Shown here in pieces: positions 18,823 through 27,962 of a stretch of DNA of 64,000 nt (the stretch's first letter is position 1; every line of letters begins with the position of its first letter). Source of the stretch: DATKFM01 sp963810485 (GTDB lineage Bacteria > Pseudomonadota > Alphaproteobacteria > Dongiales > Dongiaceae); the NCBI GenBank assembly GCA_963810485.1, contig CAWENQ010000002.1:186001-250000 (forward strand), read 5' to 3'. The notes below the pieces were generated by a model. It worked only from the letters and a program-made list of their open reading frames with translations. It was not told the DNA's origin and searched no databases. Position numbers and translations under genes: made by a program.

Positions 18823-18846
18823 GCCGAGTTTCCCAGGAAACCCGGC
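18823..18846 (-). promoter_or_regulatory. Stem-loop in the alaS leader
   Basis: Arms 18823-18833 and 18836-18846 are complementary over 11 bases with one position that becomes a G-U pair in the alaS-sense RNA. The stem ends 33 bases before the alaS ATG. It could be a leader structure or a cryptic terminator; no T-box features are seen. Confidence 0.45.
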
Positions 18847-18893
18847 ACCTCCGGGGAACCTAGGTATTCGCCCCCTGTGCTGCAACGCAAAAT

Positions 18894-18922
18894 GAGCGCG
18901 CCGGAGGGGGTCCGGCGCGCTC
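18894..18922 (-). terminator. Intrinsic terminator downstream of recA
   Basis: Perfect 12-base arms (18894-18905 and 18911-18922, GAGCGCGCCGGA and its complement) around a five-base loop. On the minus strand it is followed by ATTTTG, a short U tract. It lies 255 bases after the recA stop and before the alaS leader. Confidence 0.7.
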
Positions 18923-19176
18923 GCGAGGGAACAGTTCCGAGAGGAACCGGGAACCGATGCCGGCGGCTGGGTGAAACCGCCGGGCAGGTCGATCCCAGTC
19001 GTTTATTGTGGCGGGCTGATGGTGCGGCGCCGCAGGGGAACGGAGCCGCGCTCAGACCGCCGGTGGAGACTGCCGCCTCAGTGTTTCCTCCAGATATCCG
19101 TTCGTTGACGGTTTATCGCTCGCCGCCGGATGCGGGCAGCGCGGATGGTGTCCGCCCTGCCCGTCCCGCCGGGAAA

Positions 19177-20253
<1,077 letters not shown>

Positions 20254-20391
20254 AGATCTTCCGTCCTTCTAATGCAGGCACTTGCCCGAAGCCAGCGGCC
20301 CTGATGTTGATCCCCTATCGGCCGGTCGGGGAGCCGTTTGCGCCCGTTCCGGTCGGTGAATGACGCAAAAGTACGCGCTTTGTTCTCATTT

Positions 20392-20397
20392 TGTCAA
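20392..20397 (-). promoter_or_regulatory. recA promoter -35 hexamer
   Basis: Reads TTGACA on the minus strand, a perfect sigma-70 -35 element directly abutting the SOS box. A -10 candidate (TACTTT) lies 18 bases downstream and is weak, as is common for LexA-controlled genes. Confidence 0.55.
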
Positions 20398-20412
20398 GAA
20401 CGAAAATAGAAC
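20398..20412 (-). promoter_or_regulatory. LexA (SOS) box of recA
   Basis: Minus strand reads GTTCTATTTTCGTTC, a perfect GTTC-N7-GTTC direct repeat, the alphaproteobacterial LexA site. It adjoins the recA -35 element, so LexA bound here would block RNA polymerase. Confidence 0.85.
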
Positions 20413-20487
20413 AGGAAGCCCTCGACAACCGGTCCGGAAACCAGTTCCGAACCTCCGGTACCAAAAGAACAAAGGGATAACGAATCA

Positions 20488-20745
20488 TCAGCGGCGGGCC
20501 GGTGGATTTTGCGCTATCTCCCGCCGAAATTCGTTAGTGATTTCAGCAGTTTGCAGCCCCAGGCCGGATCGGAAATCCTGCGACAATCGCTTGATTTCAA
20601 AAGAGAATTTCCGCGGCCGCCGCATCAGCGCCAGGGGGCCCCCATCTTTGCGGAACGATGCCATGCAAAGGAAATCCCCATAGAACCGGCCGACCTGGGG
20701 CCGGGCGTTCGAACGGGCGTGAATGCGGTGCAATTCGGCAGACAT
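20488..20745 (-). CDS. Small basic hypothetical protein upstream of recA
   Basis: An 85-residue ORF starting MSAELHRIHARSNARPQVGR. ATG 20745 is preceded by AAGGGGAG at good spacing, the main support for a real gene; an ATG at 20808 would add 21 residues. It is rich in Arg and Lys, with no signal peptide, membrane segment or motif I recognise. It sits between the first cyclase gene and recA on the same strand, and its stop lies 76 bases before the recA SOS box. It could be a chance ORF. Confidence 0.4.
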   Translation of the reverse strand: MSAELHRIHARSNARPQVGRFYGDFLCMASFRKDGGPLALMRRPRKFSFEIKRLSQDFRSGLGLQTAEITNEFRREIAQNPPARR

Positions 20746-20857
20746 GCGATGGCTCCCCTTCTCGATTACGCCCATTTCAAGCCAGCGGTCTGTCGTATCG
20801 GCTGGCATGAGCCATCATAGAACATATCAAGAACATCTGTCACGCAGGAAGTTGCAG

Positions 20858-22714
20858 TTATTCCGGGAGCCCCGCTTTGCGGACATCGTCTAAGAAGGAC
20901 TGCAGCAAAGGTTCGACCATTTGCGGCATCCGTCCCCCGGGCCACTTGGCTTCCTCCTTCAGTGAGTAGCTCGGAGCAGCCTTCAACAACTCAGCTATGG
21001 TGGCGCGCGCATCGTCCATCCGTCCAAGCCCCACATACACCGCCGCCAGGTTGGTTGTTCCCGAGGCTTTTGACTTTTCATACTCGGCCAGAGCTTCCTC
21101 ATACCGGCCCGCGTGGTAGTAAGCCCACGACAAGTTGAAGTGGTACCAATCGGATCCCTTCGGATCGATGCGGATTGCGTGTTCTGCCCATTTGATGGCT
21201 TCTTCAATTTCACCGGCGTTGGTGAGAACCCCAGACATGGCCGAAATGGTACTCGCATCATTCGGCACCATCTCGGCCGCAGCCTTGGCTTCGGTCACGG
21301 AGCTCGCAAAGTCGCCGTCATGCCACTGATACAGGGACGACATCACAATGTGGCCGAGCCAAGTTGCCAAGCGCGACTTGTTCTCTATGGCTTGCGCTTC
21401 CGTTCCCAATCGCCATGACCTCTGGACATCGCCGCTCGGATCCTCGCTCCATTCGTTCAAGAGCGCGACTTCATAAGTGAAGCAAATCTTGACGCGAAGA
21501 AGGGCAGACGCAGGAAATTGCTCCAATCCTTCTTCCCAAATCTCACGGGCGCGGATGTTGTCCTCCTTGGTGAAGCGGAAGAAGATCGCATGGCCGCGCA
21601 GGTAGTAGTCATACTCCTCCAAGCTCGGCGCTGATTTCTGCCACGCGGCCGCCGCTGCGCTCTTTTGCAGTTCGCCCTCAAATCCTCCGATCGACTCATA
21701 TATCTTGCTTGCAACGTCCTGCTGCAAAGCCACAACGTTATCGATCTCATTATCATACCGGTTGGCCCAGACATGCTCGCCGGTCTTTGCATCGATCAAC
21801 TGGGCAGTGACGCGAACCTTGTCGGCCGCCCTGCGGACGCTGCCTTCAAGCACATAAGAGACGCCGAGGTCCGCCGCCACCTGCTGCACCTTCACCGGCT
21901 TGTCGTAGACGAAGCTCGACGTGCGCGACACCACATGGATCGTTGGAAATGTCGACAGCTCGGTGATGATATCTTCGGCCAGCCCCTCGCCGAGATAGTT
22001 GTCCGCAGTGCCGCCGCTCATATTCACGAACGGCAGCACAGCGATCGACGGCGGACCGCTCGGTAGCGCAGCCGGGTAGAGCCGCCAAGCGGCAATGGCG
22101 GCGCCGGCGATCAGCAGCATGAGCCCGGCGGCGATTGCCGCGAGGCGCGGAAAACGGCGGTCACGCCGAGCGTTTGCGGTCTGCCGCTGCCGCGTCGAGC
22201 CATCCAGCAGCACACGATACACGGCGACAGGCTCATCGATGTTCCTGACTTTCTGCTCGCCCATGGACTGGAAAGCGAAGGCGAGCTTCTTTTCGACTTC
22301 CTTCGCCACCTTGCCCGAGACGCAGATGCCACCGGTATCCGCCAAGTGCTGCAGCCGCGCGGCGATGTTGACGCCGTCGCCCTGGCGGTCATCGCCATCG
22401 ACGATGACGTCGCCGAGATTGATGCCAATGCGCACATCGATGCGCTCGTCATCGGCCACGTCCTTGTTGCGTTCCGCCATGCCGCGCTGAAGCGCGACGG
22501 CGCATTCCACGGCATCGACCACGCTGCCGAACTCGGCCAGCAGGCCATCGCCCATCAGCTTGAAGATACGGCCGTGGTGTTTTTCGATTTCGGGCTCGAA
22601 GAGTTCCTTGCGGTGGGCCCGGAGGCGTTCGAAAGCGCCGGACTTGTCCTCCTCCATGAGCCGGCTATAGCCGACCACGTCAGCAGCAAGGATGGCGGCG
22701 AGATGGCGTTCCAT
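20858..22714 (-). CDS. Class III adenylate cyclase with TolB-like and TPR domains (copy A)
   Basis: 618 residues. The N-terminal cyclase domain (about 1-170) has both metal-binding Asp residues (AADVVGYSRL and LMGDGLLAEF), the purine-specifying Lys/Asp (KLMGDG, QGDGVNIAARL) and the Asn/Arg pair in NIAARL, so it should make cAMP. One transmembrane helix follows (LAAIAAGLMLLIAGAAIAAW). A TolB-like N-terminal domain (PSIAVLPFVNMSGG) and C-terminal TPR-like helices follow, probably outside the cytoplasm. This architecture is common and multi-copy in Rhizobiales and Rhodospirillales. It lies 119 bases downstream of a paralogue and shares a 170-base identical block with it. Signal sensed is unknown. 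Confidence 0.88.
   Translation of the reverse strand: MERHLAAILAADVVGYSRLMEEDKSGAFERLRAHRKELFEPEIEKHHGRIFKLMGDGLLAEFGSVVDAVECAVALQRGMAERNKDVADDERIDVRIGINLGDVIVDGDDRQGDGVNIAARLQHLADTGGICVSGKVAKEVEKKLAFAFQSMGEQKVRNIDEPVAVYRVLLDGSTRQRQTANARRDRRFPRLAAIAAGLMLLIAGAAIAAWRLYPAALPSGPPSIAVLPFVNMSGGTADNYLGEGLAEDIITELSTFPTIHVVSRTSSFVYDKPVKVQQVAADLGVSYVLEGSVRRAADKVRVTAQLIDAKTGEHVWANRYDNEIDNVVALQQDVASKIYESIGGFEGELQKSAAAAAWQKSAPSLEEYDYYLRGHAIFFRFTKEDNIRAREIWEEGLEQFPASALLRVKICFTYEVALLNEWSEDPSGDVQRSWRLGTEAQAIENKSRLATWLGHIVMSSLYQWHDGDFASSVTEAKAAAEMVPNDASTISAMSGVLTNAGEIEEAIKWAEHAIRIDPKGSDWYHFNLSWAYYHAGRYEEALAEYEKSKASGTTNLAAVYVGLGRMDDARATIAELLKAAPSYSLKEEAKWPGGRMPQMVEPLLQSFLDDVRKAGLPE
22347..22516. repeat. 170-base identical block, copy A
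   Basis: Every base matches 24398-24567, in the same orientation. It encodes the catalytic core of the cyclase domain, including third codon positions. Flanks diverge immediately (G/T mismatch on one side, G/C on the other). Confidence 0.93.
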
Positions 22715-22833
22715 GGCGGAACCTGCCGATTCGCGAAGCCGGGCCTGAGCGAACTCTATGCCAGGAACGGTGTCTCTGTCACGGCCGCTGGCACCGTTGC
22801 CCGGCCAAAAGCTCTATCACCGCGAGCCGAGCC

Positions 22834-24765
22834 CTATCCGGAATTGGCGCGCTGCGCATCGCAGGCTTTGAGCCGGAGAAGATCCTGTCGCTGCTTGAGT
22901 TCATCACCGCTCACGCATGCGGGCAAGCCCGCCTTCCTTGCGCCCTCGAGGAAAAGGTTCTCTTCCTTCTCGCGCGCGAATCCGCCTTGCGAACTTATCC
23001 AGGCCTCGGCTGACCAGTTCGGGTCGAGCCGCATCGATTCCGCGGCGGCGGACTTGGCCTCCGCAGTGTTGCCGAGATAGGCCGCGCTCATTGCGATGAA
23101 GGCATAGTCAAGCGCCAAGGGCTGTTTGATTTGCTTTGCGCTGGCGACCGACTTTTCAAACTTCTCGCCAAAGAAATAAACCATCCGCAAGGGCTGGAGG
23201 TACCAATCGGGATAGCGCGGGTTGAGGCGGACGGCCTGCTCCGCCAATGCAACGGCCCGTTGGGCGTCTCCAAGGTTTGGAAGAAACCAGCTATAGATCA
23301 TCAGAAGGTCGGCGTTGTTGGGCGAGAGTTCGTAGCCTCGCTCGAGCTCGGCAGTGCCTTTTTCGAACTCTCCGCGATATACGTATGCCATTCCCAATGT
23401 CAGATGGGTTTCGCCGTCATTGGGGTCGATGGCCGCGGCTCTTTGTGCGGCGGACATCTGTGCGTCCAGTGTTTCCTCGATGGATTGCACGGCGCCGTAA
23501 TCGATCATCAGGCCGTATGTCAAAACAAGGCCGACATAAGCGCGGGCCAGGTTCGGGTCGGCCTCCAGCGCCTTGCGGAAAAGCCGCTCCGACTCGACGA
23601 ACCCGTCGATTGTCATCGCGTGCTTTGCCTCCATGCCAAGCAAATAATAGTCGAAAGCCGTCAGGCTCGCAGGCGCCTTGCGGTGGACAATCTCACGCTC
23701 TGCTCCGGCGACCTCCCCTTGGAAGCCGGATACTCTCGCGGCGATCATCTCCGTGATCTCGCTCTGCACGGCAAAGATATCGTCGCTCGAACGGTCATAC
23801 CGCTCAGACCAGACGTGGCTTCCGGTGTTCGCATCGACGAGCTGTGCCGTTACGCGAAGTTTGTCTCCGGCATTTTGGATACTGCCCTCGAGGACATAGT
23901 GCACGCCAAGGTCGCGGCCGATCTGCCGAACATCCGTCGGCTTATCCTTGTAGATCATCGTGGAATTGCGGGCGATAACGTAGAGATCCTTCGAGTGCGA
24001 AAGATCCGTGATGATGTCTTCAGTGACACCATCGGCGAACCGCTCCCACTTCGGATCTTCGCCCAGATTGCTGAAAGGCAAGACGGCGATGGACGGCCGG
24101 TCGAACATCGGAGGCGCAGCGGACGGCTGGCGATTCAACATCCAGTACGCACCGCCGGCGATCAACAGCAGCAGCACGAGAATAGCTGCCGACAGAGTCC
24201 GGCGATTGCTTGCAGGCAATCGGGTCAGACGGTCTTGCCGGTATGGGACCGTTCCGGCGGATACCCGGAATACGCCGATCGGTTCGGCGATGTTCTTGAC
24301 TTCCTGTTCGCCGAGCGACTCAAATCCGAAGGGCAGCTTGTTCCTGACCTGGTCATGGACGGTCCTGGAAACGGCGATCCCGCCGGGGTCGGCCAATTGC
24401 TGCAGCCGCGCGGCGATGTTGACGCCGTCGCCCTGGCGGTCATCGCCATCGACGATGACGTCGCCGAGATTGATGCCAATGCGCACATCGATGCGCTCGT
24501 CATCGGCCACGTCCTTGTTGCGTTCCGCCATGCCGCGCTGAAGCGCGACGGCGCATTCCACGGCATCCACCACGCTGCCGAACTCGGCCAGCAGGCCGTC
24601 TCCCATCAGCTTGAAGATGCGGCCGTGGTGTTTTGCGATGACGGGCTCGAAGAGTTGCACCCGGTGGGCCCGGAGGCGCTCGAAGGCGCCGGACTCGTCC
24701 CGCTCCATGAGCCGGCTGTAGCCGGCCACGTCGGCAGCGAGGATGGCGGCGAGATGGCGTTCCAT
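22834..24765 (-). CDS. Class III adenylate cyclase with TolB-like and TPR domains (copy B)
   Basis: 643 residues, paralogue of the next gene downstream. The cyclase domain is again catalytically complete (AADVAGYSRL, LMGDGLLAEF, QGDGVNIAARL). A transmembrane segment follows (LSAAILVLLLLIAGGAYWML), then the TolB-like domain (PSIAVLPFSNLGEDPKWERF) and TPR repeats (NDGETHLTLGMAYVYRGEFE; NNADLLMIYSWFLPNLGDAQ). The N-terminal 120 residues are nearly identical to copy A while the sensor half is much more divergent, consistent with duplication followed by conversion of the catalytic part. The two copies may feed cAMP into one pool in response to different cues. Confidence 0.88.
   Translation of the reverse strand: MERHLAAILAADVAGYSRLMERDESGAFERLRAHRVQLFEPVIAKHHGRIFKLMGDGLLAEFGSVVDAVECAVALQRGMAERNKDVADDERIDVRIGINLGDVIVDGDDRQGDGVNIAARLQQLADPGGIAVSRTVHDQVRNKLPFGFESLGEQEVKNIAEPIGVFRVSAGTVPYRQDRLTRLPASNRRTLSAAILVLLLLIAGGAYWMLNRQPSAAPPMFDRPSIAVLPFSNLGEDPKWERFADGVTEDIITDLSHSKDLYVIARNSTMIYKDKPTDVRQIGRDLGVHYVLEGSIQNAGDKLRVTAQLVDANTGSHVWSERYDRSSDDIFAVQSEITEMIAARVSGFQGEVAGAEREIVHRKAPASLTAFDYYLLGMEAKHAMTIDGFVESERLFRKALEADPNLARAYVGLVLTYGLMIDYGAVQSIEETLDAQMSAAQRAAAIDPNDGETHLTLGMAYVYRGEFEKGTAELERGYELSPNNADLLMIYSWFLPNLGDAQRAVALAEQAVRLNPRYPDWYLQPLRMVYFFGEKFEKSVASAKQIKQPLALDYAFIAMSAAYLGNTAEAKSAAAESMRLDPNWSAEAWISSQGGFAREKEENLFLEGARKAGLPACVSGDELKQRQDLLRLKACDAQRANSG
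24398..24567. repeat. 170-base identical block, copy B
   Basis: Identical to 22347-22516. The two blocks are 2,051 bases apart in direct orientation, close enough for gene conversion or for recombination that would fuse the two cyclase genes. Confidence 0.93.
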
Positions 24766-24870
24766 GGCGGCGCGTGCCGAATCGTTAAGCCCGACCCGGG
24801 CGGATACTAGGGCAGGAACGACGGCCCTGTCACTTCCGCAAAGGCAGCGGCTCAGGCTACCGCCCTGAAT

Positions 24871-25272
24871 CTATTCCAGATGCTCGACATCAGGGCCGCC
24901 GGGTACCGCCACCCAGCCATGGCGGCTGCGCTCATAGACCGAGTGGCGCGGCGGACCGAAGCCGGGATCGGCAAAGGCGCCGATGGCGACGGCGATCAGA
25001 TCGGGCACTGCCTGAAGCTGCCAATAGACGGTGGAGCCGCAGGCCGGACAGAAATGAAACGTGACGGCGCCGCCGCTGTCGCCCGGCCGCGACCAGGCGG
25101 TGGACTGCCCCTCGATCCGCACCTGCGTCCGCGGGAACCGCGCCTGGGCGCCGAACACGCTGCCGGTGCGGCGCTGGCATGCCAGGCAATGGCAGATGGA
25201 GACGCGCACGGGATCGCCGTCGCAGGTGACGCGAAGCTGGCCGCAACTGCAGGTGGCGTGGCGGGTGGGCAT
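24871..25272 (-). CDS. GFA family zinc protein (glutathione-dependent formaldehyde-activating-like)
   Basis: A 133-residue zinc-binding protein. The Cys motifs are ATCSCGQLRVTC, ICHCLACQRRTGSVFG and FHFCPACGSTVYW, the three clusters that hold the structural and catalytic zinc in GFA/Mss4-like proteins. I chose ATG 25272 (MPTRHATCSCGQ), because family members start a few residues before the first Cys motif; an ATG 16 codons upstream is in frame. The formaldehyde-glutathione role is established only for one family member, so here it is a fold assignment. Single gene. Confidence 0.88.
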   Translation of the reverse strand: MPTRHATCSCGQLRVTCDGDPVRVSICHCLACQRRTGSVFGAQARFPRTQVRIEGQSTAWSRPGDSGGAVTFHFCPACGSTVYWQLQAVPDLIAVAIGAFADPGFGPPRHSVYERSRHGWVAVPGGPDVEHLE

Positions 25273-25357
25273 GGCTTTGTTTCTGATCCTCTTTCCCATA
25301 GATTGAAACTCACACGGCATAGCACTCGGCCGGGAAACGCCCTGCTATAGCGTTAGT

Positions 25358-25630
25358 ATGCTGCATGCCTTGGAACGAATCCAACAGGCCGCCGTTGACG
25401 CAGTGACACAACATACGAGTATCGGAATCGTCGAGATGATGCATCAATTCGAAAAACTCACCGAGCCGTTGGTTCGTCGATCTGGCCGCTGGACCGTGAC
25501 GGTCCTCATCCTCTCGCTTCTTTCGGCAGTACTCCTCGTGAGCGCCGGATGTACCAGCGACGCGAAGCGTCCTTACGAAGATCGAGACAGATGGGATCGT
25601 CAGAGCACAACTGATTGGCAGGATTTTTGA
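25358..25630 (+). CDS. Possible small membrane or lipoprotein
   Basis: A 90-residue ORF with one strongly hydrophobic segment (WTVTVLILSLLSAVLLVSAG) followed by Cys and a charged tail (SDAKRPYEDRDRWDRQ). The AGC after the hydrophobic stretch resembles a lipobox, but the -3 residue is Ser, which is atypical. No clear ribosome site precedes ATG 25358; in-frame ATGs at 25436 and 25439 would give a more signal-peptide-like N-terminus. No family recognised. It may be a chance ORF. Confidence 0.35.
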   Translation: MLHALERIQQAAVDAVTQHTSIGIVEMMHQFEKLTEPLVRRSGRWTVTVLILSLLSAVLLVSAGCTSDAKRPYEDRDRWDRQSTTDWQDF

Positions 25631-25678
25631 TACTCGTTTTGCTGTGTGACACGCCTCGGCCGCGAATCAACAAAGGCG

Positions 25679-26026
25679 TTATTCTCCGTCGCCCTCCACA
25701 TGCGCTGCCAGCCGCCCCAGCGCGTCGTCCCACTGCTTTGAAACGCGGTCGAGATACCGCCGCACCTCCGCCAGGCGCTTCAGCTCCAGCTCGAACTGGC
25801 TCTCGCGGCCGACGCGGATCGAGCGCACGACGCCGGCGCCTTCGAGCACGCGGAGATGCTTGGTCACCGCCTGGCGCGTGAGGCGGGTGCCCGCCGTCAG
25901 TTGCGTGATCGACTGCGGCGCGCCGCCGGTCAGGCGGTTCACCAATGACAGCCGCGTGCCGTCGCCCAACGCGGCGAAGACCGCGGCACTGGTCTTGAGG
26001 GCGGCGGCGCTAGGACGTCTCGACAT
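25679..26026 (-). CDS. ArsR-family (winged-helix) transcriptional regulator
   Basis: 115 residues with the ArsR-type winged helix: AVFAALGDGTRLSLVNRLT, then LTAGTRLTRQAVTKHLRVLE as the recognition helix, then AGVVRSIRVGRESQFEL as the wing. No CxC metal site, so it belongs to the non-metal subgroup that sits next to SRPBCC genes. Its start overlaps the SRPBCC stop by 17 bases. Two GCAAC/GTTGC palindromes at the operon promoter are its likely operators, giving autorepression. Confidence 0.9.
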   Translation of the reverse strand: MSRRPSAAALKTSAAVFAALGDGTRLSLVNRLTGGAPQSITQLTAGTRLTRQAVTKHLRVLEGAGVVRSIRVGRESQFELELKRLAEVRRYLDRVSKQWDDALGRLAAHVEGDGE

Positions 26027-26459
26027 GCTTGGCGATGTTCCCGAGCTGCGCGGCCCAGCCTCCGTCGTTCATGCGGAAGGAGATGTCGCGGCGCTCCGGC
26101 GGCAGCTTCTCGAAGCCGGACTCGACGACGCGCACCAGCGTGCCCTTGGCGGATTTCTCCAGGAAGAACTCGACCAGGGTCGAGGGTTCGCCGCTGTAGT
26201 CGACCTTGGGGTCGATGGCATAGGGATGCCAGGTGTAGGAGAAATAGCGCTCGGGCTCGATCTTCTGCACCACCGCCGACCAGCGGACATGGTCGAAGCC
26301 CTTGATGGTGATCTGGCCGGTGGAGGGCTGCCCCGGCTTGAAGGGGCCGTCGAGGCGGACGCCGAACCACGTGCCGAACTCCCGGTGATCGGTCAGCGCC
26401 TTCCAGACGCGGGCCTGCGGCGCCTTCAGATCGATGGATTTCTCGATGCGATCGCTCAT
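26010..26459 (-). CDS. SRPBCC (AHSA1-like) domain protein
   Basis: 149-residue START/Bet v1-like fold protein of the AHSA1 family: IEKSIDLKAPQARVWKALTD at the N-terminus and PSTLVEFFLEKSAKGTLVRV in the later strands, with a C-terminal helix. The family binds hydrophobic ligands in a cavity; the ligand is unknown. I chose ATG 26459 (MSDRIEKS) since AGGAGG sits at the right distance; the in-frame TTG two codons upstream falls inside the palindrome. First gene of the SRPBCC-ArsR operon. Confidence 0.9.
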   Translation of the reverse strand: MSDRIEKSIDLKAPQARVWKALTDHREFGTWFGVRLDGPFKPGQPSTGQITIKGFDHVRWSAVVQKIEPERYFSYTWHPYAIDPKVDYSGEPSTLVEFFLEKSAKGTLVRVVESGFEKLPPERRDISFRMNDGGWAAQLGNIAKHVETS

Positions 26460-26461
26460 AT

Positions 26462-26477
26462 GCAACCTCCTGGTTGC
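26462..26477. promoter_or_regulatory. ArsR operator overlapping the ribosome-binding site
   Basis: Perfect inverted repeat GCAACC-TCCT-GGTTGC. On the minus strand the AGGAGG ribosome site of the SRPBCC gene is built from the spacer and right arm, so the repeat lies in the leader, next to the start codon. Confidence 0.65.
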
Positions 26478-26507
26478 CTATTTAGATAGTGGCGCGTCCC
26501 GGTATAT

Positions 26508-26523
26508 GCAACCTTTTTGTTGC
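26508..26523. promoter_or_regulatory. ArsR operator, upstream copy
   Basis: GCAAC-N6-GTTGC, sharing arms with the copy at 26462-26477; centres are 46 bases apart. Likely in the promoter of the SRPBCC-ArsR operon. Confidence 0.65.
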
Positions 26524-26561
26524 GCTTATTTTCGGCGGAATCTGTGACAGTTTTTGGCGGC

Positions 26562-27962
26562 TTAGAGATACCAGACGTATTCGCGTTCGAAGGCCTCGCC
26601 CATGAACTTGGCGTACTCGCCTTCCTTCACCGCGGCATAGAGGGCGAGATATTCGGCGCCGAGCCATTGCGGCAGCACGGCGGCATTGCGCAGCGCCTGC
26701 AGCGCCGCCGGCACGGTCAGCGGCAGGTCGGGATCGACTGCCGTGCAGACATTGCCCTTTGACGGTGCGCCCGGCTCGAGCCGGCTCTCGATGCCATGGA
26801 GCACGCCGGCAAGGACAGCAGCGAGCACAAGATAGGGATTGGCGTCGGCGCCGGCGACGCGGTGCTCGATGCGGCGGTTCTCGCCCGGCCCGCTGGGCAC
26901 GCGGAAGGCGACCGAGCGGTTGTTGTAGCCCCAGGTCATGTTGACGGGCACGAAGGCGTTGGCGGCGAAGCGGCGGAAGCTGGTGAAGCTGGGCGCGAAG
27001 ATCAGCATGGCCTCGCGCATGGTGGCGGCGAGGCCGGCGATGGCCGAGCGCAGGAGCATGCTGCCGGCGCCGGAGCCGTCGTCGAACAGGTTGCGGCCGC
27101 TGTCGTCGAGCAGGCTGAGATGGACATGCTGGCCGCTGCCGGTCTGGTTGCCGTAGGGCTTGGGCATGAAGGTGGCCTCCATGCCGTGGCGGCGCGCCAC
27201 CGCCTTCACCACGCGGCGGAACAGCGCCGCTTCGTCGGCGACGCGCAGGATGTCGTCGCGGTGCTGCAGGTTGATCTCGAACTGGCCGGGGGCGAATTCG
27301 GAGATCGAGGTGGTGGCGCCGATGCCCTGCACGCGGCAGCCCTCGCCGATCTCGCCGAGGATCTGGCCGTAGGTGTCGAGATCGTCGACCAGGTAGGGCT
27401 GGTTGCCGGTCTCCCGCACATTCGTGCCCGGCCGCAGCGGCGGCTGCGGACGGCCGGCGGCGTCGCGGGCGCGGTCGATGAGGTAGAATTCGTACTCGAC
27501 CGCCGCCACCGGATGCAGCCGCGCGGCGCGGTAGCGGTTGAGCACGCCTTCGAGCACCCAGCGCGGATCGGCGCGCGAGCGGCGCCGGTCGGGCTCGAAG
27601 AAGGTCAGCAGCACTTGCGCCCCCGCCCGCTCGCTCCAGGGGATCGGCGCCAGCGTGCCGGCGATGGGCATCGCCGTGCCGTCGGGCGCGCCGTTGCCGA
27701 TGCCGATGCCAAGGGGATCGCAGGAGTTGCCGGTCGCGTCGATCAGATGCAGCGCATAGGGCATCTCGATGCCCTGGCTGAACAGCTTGCCCGCCTGGTC
27801 GATCGGCATGCGCTTGGCGCGGAAGCCGCCGCAGAGATCGGCCACCAGCGGATCGATGAATTCCGTCCGCGGATGGGCCGCCAGCAGGCGCTCGAGCTCT
27901 CCGGCAGGGCCGGGCGCGGCACCGCCGGCGCCCGCCGCGGACCCCTTCTTCGGCGGCGCCAT
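26562..27962 (-). CDS. Glutamine synthetase family protein (gamma-glutamylpolyamine synthetase-like)
   Basis: 466 residues with the GS catalytic fold: VAAVEYEFYLIDRA (metal Glu), SEFAPGQFEINLQH, GSGQHVHLSLLD (His of the active site), NRSVAFRVPSG and RRIEHRVAGADANPYLVLA. Absence of the adenylylation region and location beside a polyamine-type binding protein favour gamma-glutamylputrescine/polyamine synthetase (PuuA-like), which ligates glutamate to an amine with ATP. The start codon shares one base with the stop of the binding-protein gene (TGATG), showing translational coupling. The exact amine is not determined. Confidence 0.86.
   Translation of the reverse strand: MAPPKKGSAAGAGGAAPGPAGELERLLAAHPRTEFIDPLVADLCGGFRAKRMPIDQAGKLFSQGIEMPYALHLIDATGNSCDPLGIGIGNGAPDGTAMPIAGTLAPIPWSERAGAQVLLTFFEPDRRRSRADPRWVLEGVLNRYRAARLHPVAAVEYEFYLIDRARDAAGRPQPPLRPGTNVRETGNQPYLVDDLDTYGQILGEIGEGCRVQGIGATTSISEFAPGQFEINLQHRDDILRVADEAALFRRVVKAVARRHGMEATFMPKPYGNQTGSGQHVHLSLLDDSGRNLFDDGSGAGSMLLRSAIAGLAATMREAMLIFAPSFTSFRRFAANAFVPVNMTWGYNNRSVAFRVPSGPGENRRIEHRVAGADANPYLVLAAVLAGVLHGIESRLEPGAPSKGNVCTAVDPDLPLTVPAALQALRNAAVLPQWLGAEYLALYAAVKEGEYAKFMGEAFEREYVWYL

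Larger units (their letters stand above)
18791..19176. other. Gene-free region between recA and alaS
   Basis: 386 bases with no credible gene on either strand. It holds the 3' trailer of recA, a strong hairpin (18894-18922) that should end recA transcripts, and the leader of alaS with a second stem-loop (18823-18846). Nothing further is visible. Confidence 0.7.
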
